DNA of 25,090 nucleotides, taken from Rhizobium sp. Q54 (GTDB lineage Bacteria; Pseudomonadota; Alphaproteobacteria; Rhizobiales; Beijerinckiaceae). Made by a program: the position numbers and the translations under genes. A model generated the notes under the pieces. That model saw only the letters and a program-made list of their open reading frames with translations, ran no database searches and was not told the DNA's origin. Of this stretch, positions 13,854 through 21,995 are shown piece by piece (the stretch's first letter is position 1; each line of letters begins with the position of its first letter). Location: assembly GCA_945901195.1 (NCBI GenBank), contig CAMDKB010000009.1, forward strand, positions 1 to 25,090, written 5' to 3'.

Positions 13854-15101
13854 TCAATGCGCTTGAAACGCAGAGATCTCCGCGTCGCGCAACAGCATCT
13901 GTGCGCCGTAATCCCGGATGATCTGGGCGGGGTCGCATTTCAGGCCGGGCGTATGGGGATCCTCCGGCGGGCTGAATCTGGCTTCCAAAAAAGCTCCAAG
14001 ATAGCGCGAATGTGCACACAACTTCTGGCCAAACGCCATGCGCTGCCTTTCATAACGGGCAAGCGCCAGGGGCACATCGCCATCGCTCGCCGTCAATTCA
14101 TCTGCCAGACATTGCGCATCAAGGGCGGCTTTAGAAACTCCGGCGGCTGTGTGCGGGCGGGCGATAAATGCTGCATCGCCCATCAGCGCCACCCTGCCAA
14201 AAACCATTTTGGGCGTCTGCAGATCGCTGACCGCCTGCAATAATATCTGCGGCGTGCGATTGATGACTTCGGCAATGCAGGCGGGCAGAAGTTTGTAGGC
14301 GTCACTCTTAACTTCGGCTGGAAATTCGGGCCGGATCAAGGGCGGTGGAATCGACACGCCATGATTCTTTCCGCTGGCGTCGGTGAACATTTCCACAAGC
14401 CTGTCACGAGAAACGGGCCTGTACCAGATGAAATAAATTCGCCGATGACCGGGTCGCATATCGTCGCCTGTGCCGGGTACGGTCATGCACAACAACATTT
14501 CCCCGTCGGGATAACAAAAGACGATGCGATGGCCGATAGCCTTTAGCACAGCTTCTGGCATATTGGTTTCCTCGACAATGCCGCGCCACGCGACATAACT
14601 GGCATAGACCGGATCAACATCGGGCAGGAATTGTCGGCGGACGGTCGAATAGAGACCATCTGCGCCAACAAGCAGGTCGCCGGTTTCGCTGGCGCCATCG
14701 GCAAAATATGCGGTGACTTTGGTGTCCGTCTGTTCGATGCGGACGAGATTCATCCCCTGCCGATAATGCTCTTCCGGCGCAAGTTCCCGCAGCGGCTGAT
14801 AGACACGTGGCCATGTGCTGCCGACGGTTGGGCGCGCATGCTCAAACAGAATCTTTTCGTCCTTGCCCATCCATGCGTAACTGGGATGCGCTGAACCCGA
14901 GGACATATCGAACCGCGCGCCAACCTTGTGCATGATATCGACCAGATCCTGCGAGATCCCCAGCCCCGCGCCGCGTCCTGCCAGATCACCGCGTGCGCGC
15001 TCGAAAATCACGGCTTCCCAGCCTGCCTTGCGCAACAGGGCTGACGCCAGCAGACCACCAACGGAACCACCGATAATGAGGGCGCGGGGGCGAGAGGGCA
15101 T
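13854..15101 (-). CDS. FAD-dependent aromatic/heteroaromatic monooxygenase, 2,6-dihydroxypyridine hydroxylase-like
   Basis: A 415-residue flavoprotein monooxygenase of the PF01494 type. The N-terminal Rossmann turn reads LIIGGSVGGLLAS with Ser at the middle Gly (GGSxxGL), the form in 2,6-dihydroxypyridine 3-hydroxylase. DLLVGADGLYSTVRR is the DG motif, SYVAWRG is shared with that enzyme as I recall it, and the second FAD motif is VALMGDAAFIARPHTAAG. The family hydroxylates aromatic rings with NAD(P)H and O2. The frame extends to 15191; AAGGA 7 bases before the ATG at 15101 and the start of the Rossmann fold fix the start. It lies upstream of the VOC gene. The heterocyclic substrate is an inference from motif resemblance. 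Confidence 0.9.
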   Translation of the reverse strand: MPSRPRALIIGGSVGGLLASALLRKAGWEAVIFERARGDLAGRGAGLGISQDLVDIMHKVGARFDMSSGSAHPSYAWMGKDEKILFEHARPTVGSTWPRVYQPLRELAPEEHYRQGMNLVRIEQTDTKVTAYFADGASETGDLLVGADGLYSTVRRQFLPDVDPVYASYVAWRGIVEETNMPEAVLKAIGHRIVFCYPDGEMLLCMTVPGTGDDMRPGHRRIYFIWYRPVSRDRLVEMFTDASGKNHGVSIPPPLIRPEFPAEVKSDAYKLLPACIAEVINRTPQILLQAVSDLQTPKMVFGRVALMGDAAFIARPHTAAGVSKAALDAQCLADELTASDGDVPLALARYERQRMAFGQKLCAHSRYLGAFLEARFSPPEDPHTPGLKCDPAQIIRDYGAQMLLRDAEISAFQAH

Positions 15102-15199
15102 AAATGTTTCCTTCCAGGCAGCGCCGCGTCTGGCGCACGTATTTCTTGGCCCCAATGTGCGGCGGTTTCGGACCAGATTGCAAGGGGGCACGTCTTGTC

Positions 15200-15477
15200 A
15201 TGGAAGCTCAAACAGCGTTGAAAACTCGTATCCCCAATGGGGTACTGCATGAATTGAAAAACCGCAGTACGATCTCGCTCTGGCAGCCAATCCAATGGCC
15301 ATCGCAGCATTGAGCAATCTGGTGCCATCATCGCAAATTCTGTTTGGCAGTGATTACCCGCTCGTCAATCCCAAAGCGGTGCTCGATAATATTGGCGCTC
15401 ACGGTTTTGATGCGCCAGCGCTCGCAGTAATCCGCCGAACGAACGCGCTCAGGCTTTTTCCGGCCATCGCGCGCTGA
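15200..15477 (+). pseudogene. Frameshifted 3' remnant of an amidohydrolase 2 family gene
   Basis: Reading from 15200 gives TRIPNGVLHELKNR in one frame. From about 15268 another frame gives YDLALAANPMAIAAL, then LVPSSQILFGSDYPLVNPKAV to the stop at 15475-15477. These two pieces join as the C-terminal quarter of an ACMSD / 6-methylsalicylate decarboxylase-like amidohydrolase (PNGVLxELK...YYDLA...LFGSDYP). The reading frame breaks near 15260-15270, with a few residues lost. The upstream three-quarters, including the metal-binding HxH, is absent: the 5' side runs directly into the monooxygenase promoter region. It is therefore a dead fragment, probably left by deletion or recombination. A short translated peptide from 15295 is possible but unlikely to work. 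Confidence 0.8.
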
Positions 15478-15509
15478 TTGTCAAACGCGGGCATCCACAT
15501 CTGGCTTGT

Positions 15510-16739
15510 TTAGCCCAAGGCGGCACTTGCCATCATGGCGAGCGAGGTCAGAAGGCCTGCGACCGGCATCCACAGGGGAACGGTCACATGGGGCTCGCCG
15601 GATTCGATACCACGTAATCTGATCGTGATGAGCGAAATATTCACCAGCGCGAACACAGCCAGCGTTGCAATAGATGTGCCTTCTGCAAGCTTTTCGAGCG
15701 GAAGTGCAACCGCCAGTATGATGACCAGGGCGATATTGATGGCTGTTGCGACCAATGGTGTTGCTGTTCGCTGGTCGACCCTGCCCAGGACTTCGGGCAA
15801 ATCACCTTGCCGCGCCATGCCATACATCACCCGAGATGAAAGGGTCATTTGGGCCAATATGGTGTTTAAGGTCGCGAAGATCGCAATCAAACTGATGGTA
15901 GCGGGGCTGACGCCGGCCAAAGTGCGAAAGACCAGACTGAGGGGCGCCGGCGAGGCAGCAAGTTGCTCGACAGGAACAGCGGCCACGCAAATGACGGCGA
16001 TAGAAACATAAAGCACCGTTGAAACGATCAACGTCCAAACCATCGCGCGCGGCAAATTACGCTGTGGCTCCTGCGCTTCTTCGGCGATATTCGCCAGATC
16101 TTCAAACCCGATAAAAGCAAAAAACGCCAGCAGTCCGCCAAAGGCAATTGAGGAAAAGGAAGCCATGTCCAATGGCGGCACTTGCAGAATTACGGGGCCC
16201 ACGGGCAGGCCGGCATAAACCGCTGAAGCGACGATGGCGAGCAGGCCGCCGACCTCTATCACGGTAAAAAGCGCCGCCAGGAGAACGGATTCCAGAATAC
16301 CCCAGGCCGATATCGCCCCGAGCACAAGAACGATGATTACAATGAGCACGCCGGCCGGCAGATCGATGAATTGCGCCATATACCCAGCCGAGCCAATTGC
16401 AACCGCCGCCGATGAAACAACCCCGATGACAAGTGTCAAAAGCCCTGTCAGGACCGACAATATTTTCGAGGAAAAGGCGGCTCGCATGTAAGCGGCCTCC
16501 CCGGCACTAACAGGGTAGCGCGTCGCCATTTCCGCATAGGAGGCGACTGTGAGCGCCATGACCAGCGCGGCCAGCAGAAATGACCAAGGCGCAAACTTGC
16601 CCGCGTGACCCGCAACAGCGCCGATTAGCACGTAAATTCCCGCACCAATTGTGATTCCGGTTCCGTACATGACCAGCAGCGGCAGGCCGATCCTGCGTTT
16701 CAGCTTCGCCTGCACGTTTGAATTGTCGTTTGTGGGCAT
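15510..16739 (-). CDS. APC-superfamily amino acid/amine permease
   Basis: A 409-residue polytopic inner-membrane protein with 11-12 hydrophobic helices. The first helix carries the APC signature GTGITIGAGIYVLIGAVAG, the substrate- and cation-site unwound region. Further marks are FIGFEDLANIAEEAQEPQRNLPRA after helix 6, and MYGMARQGDLPEVLGRV, the conserved segment after helix 8. It is shorter than most APC members (430-500), mainly at the C-terminus. These permeases import amino acids or amines by proton symport or exchange. The frame is open to a TTG at 16769; the ATG at 16739, with a GGAT-like site, is preferred. It is divergent from the ABC-hyu operon, so it may feed the same nitrogen-compound pathway (inference). 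Confidence 0.92.
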   Translation of the reverse strand: MPTNDNSNVQAKLKRRIGLPLLVMYGTGITIGAGIYVLIGAVAGHAGKFAPWSFLLAALVMALTVASYAEMATRYPVSAGEAAYMRAAFSSKILSVLTGLLTLVIGVVSSAAVAIGSAGYMAQFIDLPAGVLIVIIVLVLGAISAWGILESVLLAALFTVIEVGGLLAIVASAVYAGLPVGPVILQVPPLDMASFSSIAFGGLLAFFAFIGFEDLANIAEEAQEPQRNLPRAMVWTLIVSTVLYVSIAVICVAAVPVEQLAASPAPLSLVFRTLAGVSPATISLIAIFATLNTILAQMTLSSRVMYGMARQGDLPEVLGRVDQRTATPLVATAINIALVIILAVALPLEKLAEGTSIATLAVFALVNISLITIRLRGIESGEPHVTVPLWMPVAGLLTSLAMMASAALG

Positions 16740-16995
16740 GTTTTTTGATCCAACCTGCGAAAAATCCAATCACGGATAGCCGTGCGGTGAATTGACCAGG
16801 AACAAATTGCCAAAATGCAAAGTGACCTCTTCGCCAAGGGCCGGCGCGCGCTCACAAACGCCATTGACACTTTCTCCCCGGCGCGATGTACATTACTTTG
16901 CAGGCGATCAGGGGGCAGACCCTTGAGTTCGCGTGAAACAGCCTTCGCGAGAAAGGCGACTTCAGGGAGCAGTACTTGACCAGCAGGACGAAATC
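16740..16995. promoter_or_regulatory. 256-base divergent region between the APC permease and ABC-hyu operon
   Basis: No gene is seen here. For the + strand, TTGACA at 16864-16869 is a full -35 match. TACATT at 16889-16894 (19-base spacing) or TGTACA at 16887-16892 (17-base) could be the -10. A small hairpin, CACGG (16771-16775) and CCGTG (16780-16784), lies just upstream of the permease start. No recognisable operator was identified. A promoter for the ABC-hyu operon in this region is expected from the gene arrangement. Confidence 0.4.
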
Positions 16996-18753
16996 ATGAC
17001 CAGCAACACGGCAGACGCGATACCGCGAAACCAGCCAATCGCAATGCCTGCGCCTTTGCAAAGCTTCGCCCAGCGCCTGTTTTCAGGCCGCAATGTTCTG
17101 GTCGTCTCGCTGGTGGCGATCCTGAGTTTTCTAGCCGTCTATCCCCTGGCTATGCTACTCTACGGAAGTCTGCACTCGACCCCGCCGGGGATGGCCGGCG
17201 AATTTAACCTGAATGGTTACAAATCAATCCTGAATTGGTCCAATACAGTCGTATTGTTGAACACAGTGGCGATTTCGCTAGGCAAGACCATCCCCTCCCT
17301 GACCCTTGCCGTCCTGCTTGCCTGGATCATCGCGCGGACCGATACGCCTTGGCGGGACAAGTTGGAAGTTCTGATTACGTTGCCATTTTTCATTCCGCCC
17401 ATTCTCACCGCGATGGCGTGGGGCATGCTTGGCAACCCGCAGGTAGGCCTGCTTAATCAGGTCTGGAAATGGGCGACAGGAGCGACCGTTTCACCGATCA
17501 ATGTGTATTCGTATGGCGGCGTCATCTGGCACATGATGCAATATTCGACCCCGTTCCTGTTCCTGTTCATTGTCGACATCTTCCGGGCGATGGACCCGGC
17601 GCTGGAGGAGTCCAGCCGTATGTGCGGCGCATCGCGCTGGCGCACGTTTCGCCTCATCACCTTGATGCTCATGCTGCCGGCGCTGACGAATTCGTTCATT
17701 CTGAGCCTCATCCGCGGTATCGAATCATTCGAATCGCCTCTCTTCTTTGGAACGCCAGCGAAGATTGAAGTCATCACCACCGAAATCTACAATTCGATCA
17801 ACCACCGGGCGACGCCCGACTATCAATATGCAACCGCGCTCAGTTTTGCCATCATGGTGATGATGTTCCTGCTCGTGGTGTGGCAATGGTGGCTGTTGAA
17901 GGGGCGAACATTCACAACGGTTACCGGCAAAGGTTATGCCCCCAACATCATGAAACTGGGCAAATGGAAATGGGTGACATTTTCGTTCTGCATCCTGTTT
18001 TTTGTGATCACAGTCGTGCTGCCCGTGGGGCAGTTGCTGATAGGCTCGTTCTTCAAGTTCTTTGGCTTCTACTCGTATGACATGCTGACAACCGAACATT
18101 ATGTGGCGGTTTTCAACAATGCCGAAGTCTGGCGCGCCATGGGCAATACGATGCTGCTGGGCCTTCTTGGCGCGACAGCAGTGATGATTTTAGGCTCCAT
18201 CGTTGCTTATGTTTCCGTTCGCACGAAATGGCGCGGTCGCCGTTTGATTGACGGCCTCGCCTGGTTGCCGTGGATGATGCCGGGCATGGTGCTGGGAATC
18301 GGCTTTCTATGGGCCTTCGCCATGTTGCCGGGTCCCATACCTATCTACGGAACCATATGGGCCTTGATGCTCGCCTATGTTGCACTGGGCACGCCGATAT
18401 CGGTGCGTGTCATGAGTAGCGCCTATGCCCAGCTTTCCTACGATCTTGAAGAATGTTCACGAGTTCATGGCGCGACGTTCATGCAGACCATGTGGCGCAT
18501 ACTTATCGCCCTCGCATGGCCCTCGTTCGCCGTGGGCTGGGTACTCGCATTTTTCGGCATCATGCGTGAATTGTCTGCCTCGATCCTGCTTTACTCGGTG
18601 GGGTCTGAAGTCTTGTCGGTCGTATTGCTCAGGCTGTGGGCCAATGGCCTGGCTGAGCAGGTCAGCGTCATCGGCCTCATGATGATGCTCCTCGTCATCC
18701 TGTTCCGCTGGGTGCAGCTGAAACTGATCAAAAGCCGCATCTCCACGCTGTAA
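16996..18753 (+). CDS. ABC transporter permease, fused double domain, iron(III)/FbpB class
   Basis: A 585-residue inner-membrane protein made of two fused permease halves, about 12 transmembrane helices, as in FbpB and ThiP. Each half has an EAA loop for ATPase docking: EESSRMCGASRWRTFRLITL in the first and LEECSRVHGATFMQTMWRIL in the second. The frame opens at a GTG at 16933, but AGGA 7 bases before the ATG at 16996 and the cytoplasmic leader point to 16996. The ATPase gene follows after 35 bases, then hyuA and hyuB in the same operon. No binding-protein gene is adjacent. The class imports Fe(III), phosphonates or small organics; linkage to HyuAB argues for an organic substrate. Confidence 0.94.
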   Translation: MTSNTADAIPRNQPIAMPAPLQSFAQRLFSGRNVLVVSLVAILSFLAVYPLAMLLYGSLHSTPPGMAGEFNLNGYKSILNWSNTVVLLNTVAISLGKTIPSLTLAVLLAWIIARTDTPWRDKLEVLITLPFFIPPILTAMAWGMLGNPQVGLLNQVWKWATGATVSPINVYSYGGVIWHMMQYSTPFLFLFIVDIFRAMDPALEESSRMCGASRWRTFRLITLMLMLPALTNSFILSLIRGIESFESPLFFGTPAKIEVITTEIYNSINHRATPDYQYATALSFAIMVMMFLLVVWQWWLLKGRTFTTVTGKGYAPNIMKLGKWKWVTFSFCILFFVITVVLPVGQLLIGSFFKFFGFYSYDMLTTEHYVAVFNNAEVWRAMGNTMLLGLLGATAVMILGSIVAYVSVRTKWRGRRLIDGLAWLPWMMPGMVLGIGFLWAFAMLPGPIPIYGTIWALMLAYVALGTPISVRVMSSAYAQLSYDLEECSRVHGATFMQTMWRILIALAWPSFAVGWVLAFFGIMRELSASILLYSVGSEVLSVVLLRLWANGLAEQVSVIGLMMMLLVILFRWVQLKLIKSRISTL

Positions 18754-18788
18754 CAACAATTCTCATATCCCCGGAAGGAAGGGCGTTA

Positions 18789-19886
18789 ATGTCCGCGATT
18801 GTACTTGAGAACATATCCAAATTCTTTGGAGCCGCGGCGGCTGTCGACGATGTCAATCTGCAAGTCGAGACCGGCGAATTCGTAACGCTGCTTGGACCAT
18901 CCGGCTGCGGCAAGACGACGACCTTGCGCATGGTGGCGGGCCTGGAACAGAATTCCACCGGCCGGATCAGCATTGGGGGTGAAGTCGTCAGCGACGCCGC
19001 CCAGGACTTTTTCATTCCACCCGAACGGCGCCATCTCGGCATGGTGTTCCAGTCCTATGCCATCTGGCCGCATATGACTGTGTTCGATAACGTGGCCTAT
19101 CCGCTCCGCATCCGGCGCAAGTCTGCGCAGGAAATCAAGGATCGCGTCGAAAGGGCCCTAAAGCTTGTAGAGATGGGGCGCTTTGCCGATCGTCCCGCGC
19201 CCGCGCTGTCGGGCGGCCAGCAGCAGCGCGTCGCCATCGCACGCGCACTTGTTTTCGAGCCGCGTGTTCTCTTGCTCGACGAACCGCTGTCCAATCTCGA
19301 CGCCCGCCTGCGCACACAGACCGGCGATGAATTCCGCCAGTTGCAGAAGCGCCTCGGCATCACAAGCCTCTATGTGACACATGATCAAGGTGAGGCGATG
19401 GCGCTGTCTGATCGGGTTGTCGTCATGAGTATGGGCAAGATACTGCAAGTCGGGCCCCCCGAAGATATTTATCAACGCCCCCATTCGCGCGCTGTTGCGG
19501 CATTCTTCGGTTCCCCGAATTTCATTGAGGCGGAAGTGAAAGCCTGCCGCAGCGATACAGGGGGAACATTTGTCCTTGAACTCGATGGCGGCTGGATAGG
19601 CCCGTGTCATTCCACTCATGAGATCAAGCCCGGCAATAAAGCAGCCGTGATGGTGCGTCCCGAAAACATGCGCCTTGTCTCGGGCGACCGGGGGCCCTCT
19701 GCCACCGGGATGGCCTGGAAAGGCATTGTAAAAGAGTCGATCTATCGTGGGGCGCATCGTTCCGTGATGCTTGATACGTCAGCCGGCAATCTCAACATTG
19801 ACCTTACAGCGCTTGAAAATCCTGCTGTTGGCGCACAGGTCGATGTTTTCGCCGCCGAGAATTCGGCATGGGCCGTGCCAATCTGA
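18789..19886 (+). CDS. ABC transporter ATP-binding protein, FbpC/PotA class
   Basis: A 365-residue ATPase. Walker A is GPSGCGKTT (36-44), the Q-loop is VFQSYAIWPHMT (Q88), the signature is LSGGQQQR (140-147), Walker B is RVLLLDEP (159-166) and the switch His is H198 (VTHDQ). A C-terminal TOBE domain (about 250-365) is present, as in FbpC, PotA and related importers. A purine-rich GGAAGGAAGGG precedes the ATG. It is 35 bases after the double permease and 30 bases before hyuA, in one + strand operon. With the permease it would form the core of an importer whose periplasmic binding protein must come from elsewhere, possibly 6966-7994. Confidence 0.96.
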   Translation: MSAIVLENISKFFGAAAAVDDVNLQVETGEFVTLLGPSGCGKTTTLRMVAGLEQNSTGRISIGGEVVSDAAQDFFIPPERRHLGMVFQSYAIWPHMTVFDNVAYPLRIRRKSAQEIKDRVERALKLVEMGRFADRPAPALSGGQQQRVAIARALVFEPRVLLLDEPLSNLDARLRTQTGDEFRQLQKRLGITSLYVTHDQGEAMALSDRVVVMSMGKILQVGPPEDIYQRPHSRAVAAFFGSPNFIEAEVKACRSDTGGTFVLELDGGWIGPCHSTHEIKPGNKAAVMVRPENMRLVSGDRGPSATGMAWKGIVKESIYRGAHRSVMLDTSAGNLNIDLTALENPAVGAQVDVFAAENSAWAVPI

Positions 19887-19916
19887 TGGCTACCTGATAT
19901 AATTCCGGAGATTGTT

Positions 19917-21995
19917 TTGACGCGCTTTCGAATAGGCATCGACGTTGGCGGCACACATACCGATATGGTGCTTGTCGATACGCTGAATAATTCCAGCCGT
20001 GTTCACAAATTGCCGAGCACGCCTGCAAACCCCGCCATCGCGGTGCTTGAAGGCGTGAAGAGCTTCATCGCATCAGGTATTGCACCCGCAGATATTGCTT
20101 TTTTCAGTCACGGCACCACGGTAGCCACGAATACGCTTCTGGAAATGAAAGGCGCGCGCATCGGCGTGCTGTTGAACCGCGGTATGCGTGGCATATTGGA
20201 AGTGCAAACACAGGCCCGCGAAGGCTGGTCGACGTTCGATCATTTCTTTGTCAAACCTGAACCACTGGCCCGGCCGCGTTACGTTCGCGAAATTGGCGGC
20301 CGCATGGATTTTTCAGGACAGGAAATAGAAAAACTCAACGAAGCCGCTGTGCGTGAAGGCGCGCAGGCGCTCACGGCAGATGGTGTCTCGTCCTTTGCAA
20401 TATGCTTTTTGTTTTCGTTCATGAACAAGAGCCACGAGGAACGCGCTGCCGCAATCATCAGAGAAATTGCGCCGCAAGCCTTTGTGTCCTGTTCCAGTCA
20501 CGTTTTACCACGCATCCGCGAATGGCCGCGTTATTCCACGACCATGCTGAATGCTTATCTAGCCCCTGTCCTGTCACGTTATTGTGGCGATATGGGCCGC
20601 GGCCTTGACGAACTTGGCGTCACAACGCGGCAACGTTTTTTGATGCAATCCAATGGCGGCGTAATGCCGTTGTCGGCGGATGCAGAAGTGCACACCGTGC
20701 GTACGCTTCTGTCTGGTCCCGCTGCGGGTGTGCGTGGTGCGAGCTATCTCCTTGCGCGCGCTCAAGGCTGGCGCAATCTTGTTACAATGGATATCGGTGG
20801 CACCTCCTGCGACATCGCCTTCATTGAAGGCGGAGAGCCTGTCGAACAATCGGAAGGCACGCTGGACGGACGCATTGTCGGCGTTCCCGCATTCGATATC
20901 GCAACAGTCGCGGCGGGAGGCGGTTCAATTGCCTGGGCCAGCGAGGCAGGTTTGCTGGAAGTCGGACCCAAAAGCGCGGGCGCCGACCCTGGCCCTGTGT
21001 GTTATGGCAAGGGCGGTGTGCAGCCCACAGTAACGGACGCCAATGTTTTACGGGGTGCTTTAAATCCTGATTATTTTCTGGGCGGAAAAATAACGCTTGA
21101 TCTGGATGCAGCGAAATCCGCTGTCAGGAAACACATCGCCGATCCCATGCGCATTGATGTGGATGCGGCCGCATGTGGCATCGTGCGCATAATCAACGCG
21201 CGCATCGTCGACGCCATCCGTGTGGAGGCCGCAAAAAAAGGAATTGATCTTGCGGGTCATACGCTGGTGCCGTTTGGCGGGGCAGGGCCTGTTCATGCCG
21301 CTCAAGTGGCCGAACAACTGGGAATGCGGCGCGTCCTGGTGCCACGAAATCCTGGCGCATTTTCCGCGCTGGGACTTTTGTGCAGCGATGTCCGGCACGA
21401 TTATATGCGCTCGGAACTTGTGGACATCGCCACGCTTGAAGCAGCGCATGCAGAAACCTGTTTTGCCTCGCTGGAGGCCGAAGCGCGCAAGGAAGTTGCT
21501 GTCGAAGGTCTTGATCCCGCCGCGCTGGTTTATGAACGTGAAATGGACATGCGTTATGCAGGCCAGGGATATGAATTGCAGATTTCGCTTGCTAGCATAA
21601 CCCGTCCGCTCGATGCGCAAGCGCTCCACGCAATTGCCGAACGTTTTCATACCGAGCACACCAGCATCCACGGCCATGCTGCCCGCGATACGTCAGTCGA
21701 AATTGTCAGTTATCGCCTGCGCGCCATCGTTCCCATGCCGAAATTCGCGCCTGCAAAGCGAGTTTCGTCTTCGTCTGAAGTGAAACCTGTACACGTCAGT
21801 CGCCGCAAGGTTTTGCTCGACGCTGGCCGCGATATCGATGCGCTAGTCTGGCGGCGGGATGACCTGACTGCAGGCTTTGCAGCGAATGGCCCCGCAATCA
21901 TAGAGCAATTGGATGCGACGACGATCGTTCCTGATGGTTGGCGCTTTACCAGCGATGGCGACGATAACCTGATTCTTGAGAGAATTGCGGAATGA
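19917..21995 (+). CDS. hyuA: Hydantoinase/oxoprolinase family protein, HyuA-like subunit, TTG start
   Basis: A 692-residue ATP-dependent amidase/carboxylase-type subunit of the ASKHA fold. It begins RIGIDVGGTHTDMVLVD (phosphate-binding loop), then HGTTVATNTLLE, DIGGTSCDIAFIEGG in the middle and VPFGGAGPVHAAQVAEQLG, all hallmarks of N-methylhydantoinase A / 5-oxoprolinase. With HyuB it opens cyclic amides or carboxylates substrates using ATP. The start is TTG at 19917: GGAG at 19907-19910 lies 6 bases before it and homology begins at residue 4. Its stop overlaps the hyuB start by 4 bases, so the subunits are translationally coupled. Possible substrates include hydantoins, lactams and ketones; the sequence does not choose among them. 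Confidence 0.95.
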   Translation: MTRFRIGIDVGGTHTDMVLVDTLNNSSRVHKLPSTPANPAIAVLEGVKSFIASGIAPADIAFFSHGTTVATNTLLEMKGARIGVLLNRGMRGILEVQTQAREGWSTFDHFFVKPEPLARPRYVREIGGRMDFSGQEIEKLNEAAVREGAQALTADGVSSFAICFLFSFMNKSHEERAAAIIREIAPQAFVSCSSHVLPRIREWPRYSTTMLNAYLAPVLSRYCGDMGRGLDELGVTTRQRFLMQSNGGVMPLSADAEVHTVRTLLSGPAAGVRGASYLLARAQGWRNLVTMDIGGTSCDIAFIEGGEPVEQSEGTLDGRIVGVPAFDIATVAAGGGSIAWASEAGLLEVGPKSAGADPGPVCYGKGGVQPTVTDANVLRGALNPDYFLGGKITLDLDAAKSAVRKHIADPMRIDVDAAACGIVRIINARIVDAIRVEAAKKGIDLAGHTLVPFGGAGPVHAAQVAEQLGMRRVLVPRNPGAFSALGLLCSDVRHDYMRSELVDIATLEAAHAETCFASLEAEARKEVAVEGLDPAALVYEREMDMRYAGQGYELQISLASITRPLDAQALHAIAERFHTEHTSIHGHAARDTSVEIVSYRLRAIVPMPKFAPAKRVSSSSEVKPVHVSRRKVLLDAGRDIDALVWRRDDLTAGFAANGPAIIEQLDATTIVPDGWRFTSDGDDNLILERIAE

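Noticed and set aside
16928..16955. Pair of TTCGCG direct repeats before the ABC permease
   Set aside because: Only six identical bases; too short to call an operator.
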